Assembly: GCA_008932955.1 (NCBI GenBank)
Contig: WBXE01000020.1
Span: 1-19,565 of the forward strand
Source: Verrucomicrobiota bacterium
GTDB lineage: Bacteria; Verrucomicrobiota; Verrucomicrobiia; Verrucomicrobiales; Akkermansiaceae
Direction: 5' to 3'
DNA: 19,565 nucleotides
The first letter of the stretch is position 1. The number at the start of each line of letters is the position of its first letter. Of the stretch, positions 13,620 through 19,565 are shown piece after piece. The notes beneath the pieces were generated by a model. The model did no database searches. It was not told the DNA's origin and worked only from the letters and a program-made list of their open reading frames with translations. The position numbers and the translations under genes were made by a program.

Positions 13620-14843
13620 ATGAAACCAGTCCTTTTGATCGGAGCCGGCGGCGTCGGCAGTGTCGTGGCCCACAAATGCGCCATGTTGCCAGAGGTATTC
13701 GGCCCCATCACCCTGGCGTCGCGTACGCTCTCCAAGTGTGAAGCGATCGCCGCCCAAGTGAAACAACGCACGGGCTGCGAGCTGGCCACCGCGCAGGTGG
13801 ATGCGGACGATGTGAGCCAGACTGCGGCACTCATCAGGAGCAGCGGGGCGAAATTGCTGATCAACGTGGCGCTGCCCTATCAGGACCTGACGCTCATGGA
13901 CGCCTGCTTGGAGGCGGGTTGCGACTACCTGGACACCGCCAACTACGAGCCCAAGGATGTGGCGAAATTCGAGTATGGCTGGCAATGGGCGTATCAAGAC
14001 CGGTTTGCGCAGGCCGGCTTGTGCGCGGTGCTGGGGTCGGGGTTTGATCCGGGAGTGACCAATGTATTTACCGCCTGGGCGCTGAAGCACCAGTTTGATG
14101 AAATTCACACCCTCGACATCATCGACGTGAACGGCGGCAACCACGGCAAGGCGTTTGCGACGAATTTCAATCCGGAGATCAATATCCGCGAGGTCACCGC
14201 GCCATGCCGGCATTTTGAGGCTGGGGCGTTTGTGGAAAGTGCTGCGATGTCGTGTCATCAGGGGTTCACCTGTCCGGATGGGGTGGGCAGCTACGAGATT
14301 TACCGGATGTACCATGAGGAGCTCGAATCACTGGTCAAACACATCCCGACCCTGCGCCGGGCGCAATTCTGGATGTCGTTCTCGCCCAACTACTTGAAGC
14401 ACCTCGAAGTGCTGCAGAACGTCGGCATGACGCGCATCGACCCGGTCATGTATCAGGGCCGGGAAATCGTGCCCTTGCAATTTCTCAAGGCGGTGCTGCC
14501 CGATCCGGGCGAGCTGGGCCAATCCACCAAGGGCAAAACCTGCATCGGCAACGTCATCACCGGCCGCAAGGATGGCCAGCCCAAGGCGGTTTACATTTAC
14601 AACATTTGCGACCACGAGGCATGTTTCGCGGAAGTTGGCTCGCAGGCAATTTCCTACACCACCGGGGTGCCGGCCATGCTCGGTGCCAAGCAAATCCTGG
14701 AGGGCGGCTGGCGTCAGCCCGGCGTCTGGAACATCGAGCAACTCGATCCGGATGCCTTCATGGCCGATCTCCATGTCCACGGCCTGCCGTGGCAGTGCCG
14801 CGAGCTCACCCCAGCCCAGGCCGCCAGCTTCCAGGTGGCCTGA
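13620..14843 (+). CDS. Saccharopine dehydrogenase family protein, carboxynorspermidine synthase type
   Basis: A 407-residue NAD(P)-dependent oxidoreductase of the LYS1/saccharopine dehydrogenase family. It most resembles the carboxynorspermidine/carboxyspermidine dehydrogenases, which condense aspartate semialdehyde with a diamine in the alternative bacterial polyamine route. Seen: Rossmann loop LIGAGGVGSVVAHKCA (6-21), ASRTLSKC, LLINVALPYQDLTLMDACLE (80-99), YLDTANYEPKD, LGSGFDPGVTNVFTAWA, DIIDVNGGNHGKAFATNFNP, the substrate-domain YHEELESLVKHIPTLRRAQFWM, PLQFLKAVLPDPGELG, and the closing SYTTGVPAMLGAKQIL. This order matches that enzyme group closely. The partner decarboxylase (NspC) is not in the window, so the exact diamine is uncertain. 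ATG 13620 begins directly at the first strand; no good ribosome binding site is visible. Confidence 0.9.
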   Translation: MKPVLLIGAGGVGSVVAHKCAMLPEVFGPITLASRTLSKCEAIAAQVKQRTGCELATAQVDADDVSQTAALIRSSGAKLLINVALPYQDLTLMDACLEAGCDYLDTANYEPKDVAKFEYGWQWAYQDRFAQAGLCAVLGSGFDPGVTNVFTAWALKHQFDEIHTLDIIDVNGGNHGKAFATNFNPEINIREVTAPCRHFEAGAFVESAAMSCHQGFTCPDGVGSYEIYRMYHEELESLVKHIPTLRRAQFWMSFSPNYLKHLEVLQNVGMTRIDPVMYQGREIVPLQFLKAVLPDPGELGQSTKGKTCIGNVITGRKDGQPKAVYIYNICDHEACFAEVGSQAISYTTGVPAMLGAKQILEGGWRQPGVWNIEQLDPDAFMADLHVHGLPWQCRELTPAQAASFQVA

Positions 14844-14945
14844 GCCGCTGCGGCCGGGCGCGTCAAGCCAAGGATTATCCTCCCGAGTAACTTGAAGATA
14901 TACCGTAGAGTCGCAAAGGAGCGCGAAGGAGAATGGGTTACAGCA

Positions 14946-15043
14946 CAAGACACAAGATAAGAGAGCGCAGCGCTTCTACATATGCTCTTCTCTTGCGTCT
15001 TGGGTCTTGCCGTCTTGCCGTCTTGCCGTCTTGCCGTCTTGCC
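14946..15043. repeat. Palindromic element with 21-nt loop plus GTCTTGCC octamer array
   Basis: CAAGACACAAGATAAGAG (14946-14963) pairs with CTCTTCTCTTGCGTCTTG (14985-15002) at 16 of 18 positions around a 21-nt loop (14964-14984). Five perfect GTCTTGCC octamers follow at 15004-15043. The loop matches the inverse of 4968-4988 at 16 of 21 positions, so these are two copies of one element in opposite orientations. Confidence 0.75.
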
Positions 15044-15131
15044 GTCTGCGGTAAGCTTTTGGCCGTTACTCAAGGTTTCACACCCGCCCGCCGGTTTCTG
15101 TTGCTAAAAAGGGGTGCTGTGACGGTTTTTT

Positions 15132-15220
15132 ACCACTGAGGGACTGATTGCCACTGAAACCACTGAAAAAACAATCAATTTCTTCTCAGTGTGATCAGTG
15201 AAAATCAGTACCTCAGTGGT
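15132..15220. repeat. CACTGA-based long imperfect palindrome
   Basis: ACCACTGAGG (15132-15141) is the exact inverse of CCTCAGTGGT (15211-15220). Inside, ACTGATTGCCACTGA, then CACTGAAAAAAC, mirrors the right-hand ACTGATTTTCACTGATCACACTGA read on the minus strand, giving arms of about 45 bases with roughly 70% pairing. CACTGA recurs every 8-15 bases within each arm. Flanked by T-runs on the plus strand. Confidence 0.75.
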
Positions 15221-15370
15221 TTTTTTGCCACGATTGACTGGAACGGGGTGTTTTTCGACTCAATTCCCCTTGGCCTGACACGCATGCCCTGTGCCACCGC
15301 GGCGAGGTTTTTTTCGCGCTACACGATATTTCCCTTGCACGCTCCAGTCGGCGCTACCAGATTCTCGTCC

Positions 15371-16918
15371 GTGAATTGCCGCCAAAAAATCCCCTTCGTT
15401 GCGCTGGCCCTCCTCGCCACTTCGTCAATCGGCTTCGGCCAGTTGAGTCTCGAATTTTCGACCACGGCTACGTATCGTCAAAGCCCGGGATCGGTGGATT
15501 TCCGGAAACCGGCAAGCCTCAAGGTCACTTTGCTCGATGGTGCCATTACGCCGGCCGCGTGTTCGCTCAATGGCAGCGCGAGAGTTTTTGGTGCGGTTAC
15601 CGCTACGGATTGCCCGGACGGTGCCAACGCCTGTGTTGTTATGGGCTACTCGACCACTTTTTGGGACATCAGGACTGTCACGCCAGCGGCGCTGATTGAA
15701 CCTGGCCGTCCGGAACTCTGCTCGATTTATGGCAGGCCAGCAGCCGCTAAAAACTTTCCCGTCGGTCTGGCATACACGGATAGTTCCAAGGAGATTTTCT
15801 ATAATCTCAGCACAAACATTAGGCAAAACGTGATTGCTGGGTATTCCACCCAAGTAGACGTGTACACGCGTGAGGAATTGGACAGCACCATGCCTGCCGG
15901 CGACTATATCTTTCATTTCCCGCAACTGGGTGCAGCAACCGCGGTGGTCCAAATCCCGGTGACTCATAAGCTCATCCCCGAAGGCTACGGTCCCATCAAC
16001 CACACCGGAATCAACCAAGGGTTTCATTTCACCAAGTTGAATGGCTCAGCTCTGATCTGGTCAGCGGATGGCTACGTCGAATTGGACCCACGGCTGCAAA
16101 ACACTTTCGAATGGGCTGGGAATGGCCCTGAGGTGATGCAGGTAGAGGACAGTACCCATTTCAACATTTTGGCACTGGTCCCACTGGGCTCACCGAATCC
16201 GGGAGATCCTAGGCGTGAAACCGGCGCGGCTCTGTTTCCGGTGGCTAATCTGGATGTCTCGGTTTATCTGCCGAGTGCTGGCACCACGAGCTTCCGCTTG
16301 CCGCCGAACATGCCGGGATTAGCCCCGCAGATACTCCTGACCGATCCGTGGCCCCACACCTGGCCCAGTCCGCCACAGGAAGCCGTTGCCCAATTCTCCT
16401 TGGTCCGCTCCTCAACAAGCTCCGTCCAAGACAACTCGACGCGCACGTTTCAGTTGCCGTTGCGCTTTGTCAATACCTACGCGGGTTGGGCGGTCGTCTC
16501 GTTCCCTCTCACAACCCCCGCCGCCTTGAGGCTGCCGACGGCTGACCCGGATCGTGATGGGTTCACCAACTACCAGGAATATCTTGCCGGAACCAATCCG
16601 ATGGATGCCGCGTCTAAGCCGGCGGCACCCAAGTTAGCGTTTGTCCAGGGCCGCGCCGCCCGTTCAACCGCCACCGCCACCGCCACCGCGGGCTGCTGGG
16701 AAACTTCAATGCCCAAGGTCGTGGCGGCACCTGCGGTCACTTATACATACGAGTTCAGTAGCGACATGCAGACGTGGCGACCCATCGGGGACAACGATCC
16801 TGATTGGCAGGTCATCAATACCAACGGGGAAATCAAGCTACAAAGCCGCTCCTCACGGTTGACTGGCTCGGGCTTTCTACGGGTTAAGACATTTGACCCC
16901 AACGCCGCCACGCAATGA
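15371..16918 (+). CDS. Secreted protein with C-terminal calcium-binding (TSP3-like) motif, function unknown
   Basis: I do not recognise the main domain. From GTG 15371 the product has 515 residues: a signal peptide (basic NCRQK, hydrophobic IPFVALALLATSSIGF, likely cleavage after GFG at about residue 23), a large beta-rich region without a known catalytic motif, and at 392-410 the motif DPDRDGFTNYQEYLAGTNP. The last is a thrombospondin-3/dockerin-like calcium loop common near the C-termini of secreted verrucomicrobial proteins. After it come a TATATATA linker encoded by four ACCGC(C/G) units (16667-16690) and a terminal domain (YTYEFSSDMQTWRPIGD ... GFLRVKTFDP) typical of those proteins. Start is uncertain: the frame is open to 15191, but that lies in the CACTGA palindrome; ATG 15284 would give a 29-residue extension before the signal. 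Probably periplasmic, outer surface or extracellular. It stands alone. Confidence 0.7.
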   Translation: MNCRQKIPFVALALLATSSIGFGQLSLEFSTTATYRQSPGSVDFRKPASLKVTLLDGAITPAACSLNGSARVFGAVTATDCPDGANACVVMGYSTTFWDIRTVTPAALIEPGRPELCSIYGRPAAAKNFPVGLAYTDSSKEIFYNLSTNIRQNVIAGYSTQVDVYTREELDSTMPAGDYIFHFPQLGAATAVVQIPVTHKLIPEGYGPINHTGINQGFHFTKLNGSALIWSADGYVELDPRLQNTFEWAGNGPEVMQVEDSTHFNILALVPLGSPNPGDPRRETGAALFPVANLDVSVYLPSAGTTSFRLPPNMPGLAPQILLTDPWPHTWPSPPQEAVAQFSLVRSSTSSVQDNSTRTFQLPLRFVNTYAGWAVVSFPLTTPAALRLPTADPDRDGFTNYQEYLAGTNPMDAASKPAAPKLAFVQGRAARSTATATATAGCWETSMPKVVAAPAVTYTYEFSSDMQTWRPIGDNDPDWQVINTNGEIKLQSRSSRLTGSGFLRVKTFDPNAATQ

Positions 16919-16999
16919 TCCCGCAGCTTGCTGTCACTTGCTGGACGCCCGGGCGACTGGGTGGGTGAGAAATCCCAAACCGGCCATTCCGGACAGTTC

Positions 17000-18082
17000 A
17001 TGCCATTGACCTTAATCGATACTCCAGAGGCGCTTGTTAGTTACCTCACGACCAGCGGCCTCGGCGACGCCAAGCCGATTTGCGCGATAGATACCGAAGC
17101 GGACAGCCTGCATCGCCACCGCGAGTCACTGTGTTTGGTGCAATTTGCCGCAGGTGAGGATTGCCTGCTCATTGATCCGCTGGCCATCAACGATCTGTCC
17201 GCGCTGGGGACGTTTCTCGAGCGGGCGGTGGTGTGGATGCACGGCGCCGACTATGACATGACGATGCTCAAACGCGAGTTTGGCAGCTTGCCGGCCACCG
17301 TCTATGACACCCAGATCGGCGCGCGTTTGCTGGGGGTGCGCCGCTTCGGCCTGGGCGACCTGGTGCTGCACTATTTCGGCATTGAATTGGCCAAAGCCTA
17401 CCAAAAAGCCGATTGGGGGAAACGCCCGCTGACGCCTAAAATGGTTGATTACGCATTGAACGATGTGCGTTACCTGCTGCCGATGGCCGATAAAATCGTC
17501 GCCGATCTCCGTGCCAAAGGCCGCTACGAGTGGTTTGAACAAAGCTGCCAAGCCGCCCGTAAAAAGGTGCTGGAGCGCGAGGAGGGCCGCGAGGATGTCT
17601 GGCGCATCCAAGGCTCGGGTAAGTTCGACCCGCACACGCTCGCTTGCTTGCGTGCCCTCTGGTACTGGCGCGACAACGAAGCCGCCCTCTGGGATCGCCC
17701 CTCATTCATGGTCGCCACCAACCGCGATCTCATCGAGTGGAGTGCCACCATGGCCGATCGCCACACCATTGCCTTACCTCGCCATTACCGCCCCGACCGC
17801 GTCAAGCGTTTCAGCCAATTGCCCGCAGCCATCGCCGCGCTGCCGGAGGCCGAGTGGCCCGCTTGCGTCAAACTCCAACGCCGCAAACGCGACCGCGATT
17901 TCGAGCGCAAGGTCGAGCAACTGCTCGGTGTGCGCGACCAGGCGGCATCTGCATTGGATATCGAGGGCTCGCTCATCGCCTCACGCGCCGTTCTCGAAGG
18001 CATTGCCGCTGGCGAGCTTGAGCCCACCACCGCGCTCTTGCCATGGCAACTCGGCATCCTGCAACTCCCGCAAGGCGTCTGA
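17000..18082 (+). CDS. rnd: Ribonuclease D family 3'-5' exonuclease
   Basis: A 360-residue DEDD-type exonuclease of the RNase D family, which trims the 3' ends of tRNA precursors and other small RNAs. Exo I is IDTEAD (30-35), Exo II is WMHGADYD (79-86), and Exo III is YALNDVRYL (151-159) with Tyr151 and Asp155, giving the DEDDy set of catalytic acids. An HRDC-like nucleic-acid-binding region follows, with FDPHTLACLRALWYWRDNEAALWDRPSFMV (about 210-239) and a basic LQRRKRDRDFERKVEQLLG stretch. Length is right for bacterial RNase D (about 370). The frame is open to a TTG at 16928, but ATG 17000 (MPLTLIDTPEALVSYL) begins at the domain. It lies 81 bases after the secreted-protein gene and is probably independent of it. 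Confidence 0.93.
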   Translation: MPLTLIDTPEALVSYLTTSGLGDAKPICAIDTEADSLHRHRESLCLVQFAAGEDCLLIDPLAINDLSALGTFLERAVVWMHGADYDMTMLKREFGSLPATVYDTQIGARLLGVRRFGLGDLVLHYFGIELAKAYQKADWGKRPLTPKMVDYALNDVRYLLPMADKIVADLRAKGRYEWFEQSCQAARKKVLEREEGREDVWRIQGSGKFDPHTLACLRALWYWRDNEAALWDRPSFMVATNRDLIEWSATMADRHTIALPRHYRPDRVKRFSQLPAAIAALPEAEWPACVKLQRRKRDRDFERKVEQLLGVRDQAASALDIEGSLIASRAVLEGIAAGELEPTTALLPWQLGILQLPQGV

Positions 18083-18088
18083 GATGGA

Positions 18089-18246
18089 TTGTAGCGACGG
18101 TCTGTGACCGCCGATGGGCATGAGATGGCGCTTGGAGTGCGGCAGCTTGCTGCCGCCAAGCCAAGCCAGCTTGCTGGCAAGTGTCGGAGTGCGGCGGGTT
18201 CATTAGCGGTTCAAAGGCAGCGGCGGTCATAGACGCGCCGCTACAA
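18089..18246. repeat. TTGTAGCG-bounded palindromic element with two internal hairpins
   Basis: The left end, TTGTAGCGACGG...TGACCGCC (18089-18112), is inverted at 18222-18246 with a few mismatches. Between them lie two perfect stem-loops, each with a TT loop: GCGGCAGC/GCTGCCGC (18139-18156) and GCCAGC/GCTGGC (18165-18178). The layout resembles REP/BIME elements. It fills most of the 268-base gap between the nuclease gene and gyrB. Confidence 0.75.
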
Positions 18247-18277
18247 CGCAACAGCTATTCTTGCGCGGCTCCAAATC

Positions 18278-18302
18278 CGGGAAAAAAACCGGGTTTTTCC
18301 CG
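18278..18302 (+). promoter_or_regulatory. 9-bp hairpin in the gyrB leader
   Basis: CGGGAAAAA (18278-18286) pairs exactly with TTTTTCCCG (18294-18302) across a 7-nt loop, ending 48 bases before the gyrB ATG. The stem carries its own T5 run, so it can act as a bidirectional terminator or a leader structure. No clear gyrB promoter could be placed. Confidence 0.45.
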
Positions 18303-18350
18303 CGAAGTTCCTTGTTACTAGCGCCAAAATTGCGGACCCTTCGGCCGCCT

Positions 18351-19565
<1,215 letters not shown>

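Larger units (their letters stand above)
14844..15370. other. Repeat-rich gap before the secreted-protein gene
   Basis: 527 bases with no supported gene. It contains a short GC hairpin right after the stop (GCCGCTGCGGC, 14844-14854), the motif GAGTAACTTGAA (14885-14896), TCGCAAAGGAGCGCGAAGGAG, the palindrome with GTCTTGCC array (14946-15043) and a CACTGA palindrome (15132-15220). Bases 15221-15370 hold only the presumed leader of the next gene. Confidence 0.6.

Noticed and set aside
12834..14315. 493-codon minus-strand reading frame across purN, the repeats and the dehydrogenase
   Set aside because: It is antisense to two genes with clear catalytic motifs, and the repeats supply repeated peptides rather than a protein family signal.
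15191..15283. Earliest start of the secreted-protein gene
   Set aside because: It lies within the CACTGA palindrome and would bury the signal peptide 60 residues inside the protein.
15425..16027. 200-codon minus-strand reading frame opposite the secreted-protein gene
   Set aside because: No family features; the plus-strand frame has a signal peptide and a calcium-binding motif.

Overview
The window looks like chromosomal DNA from a member of the Verrucomicrobia (Verrucomicrobiota). This is inferred from the gene set and from intergenic habits I associate with that phylum, not from a database match. It is GC-rich. Most gaps hold short-period tandem repeats or palindromic repeats. One secreted protein ends in a calcium-binding 'DxDxDG...YLAGTNP' module common in that phylum. 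No rRNA, tRNA, CRISPR array, intact transposase or prophage gene was found, and every confident gene has a recognisable family or at least a domain.

Layout. 2-790 is the C-terminal half of lepA (EF4). 983-2267, minus strand, is a tight three-gene unit: jag-like KH/R3H RNA-binding protein, DoxX-family membrane protein, hotdog thioesterase. galM (aldose 1-epimerase) diverges from it at 2407-3474. 3475-4017 is a gene-poor gap with a collapsed REP-associated tyrosine transposase (RAYT) remnant, a degenerate copy of a repeat found again at 13.4 kb, and an operator-like inverted repeat just before a solitary pRiA4b ORF-3-like gene (4018-4572). 4573-5090 carries several repeats and an orphan promoter/operator-like block. 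menB (menaquinone synthesis) and tal (transaldolase) diverge at about 5.95 kb. 7227-11562 is a plus-strand run: a DUF1439/YceB-like protein, a 26-bp perfect inverted repeat, a two-gene ABC-2 exporter, then hflK and hflC. terC, purN and a carboxynorspermidine synthase-type dehydrogenase follow. After another repeat-rich gap come a secreted protein of unknown function, a ribonuclease D-family nuclease and the 5' part of gyrB, which runs off the end.

The genes are mainly housekeeping: translation, central carbon, purine, menaquinone and polyamine metabolism, membrane quality control and DNA topology. They do not form one pathway.

The unusual content is between the genes. At least six families of palindromic or tandem elements occupy nearly every gap: (i) AAGACGC/GTCTTGC heptamer-octamer arrays, two of which flank the same 21-nt loop in opposite orientations; (ii) a roughly 110-130 bp element present twice in opposite orientations, with arms built on ACCACGGATTACACGGAT-like sequence; (iii) a CACTGA-based palindrome; (iv) a TTGTAGCG-bounded element holding two perfect GC hairpins; (v) a 26-bp perfect inverted repeat; (vi) GGACTATTTGTCTGTCC repeats, one degenerate copy of which lies beside the RAYT remnant. 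The best candidate for something little described is this landscape of non-autonomous palindromic repeats, possibly mobilised by RAYT enzymes encoded elsewhere.
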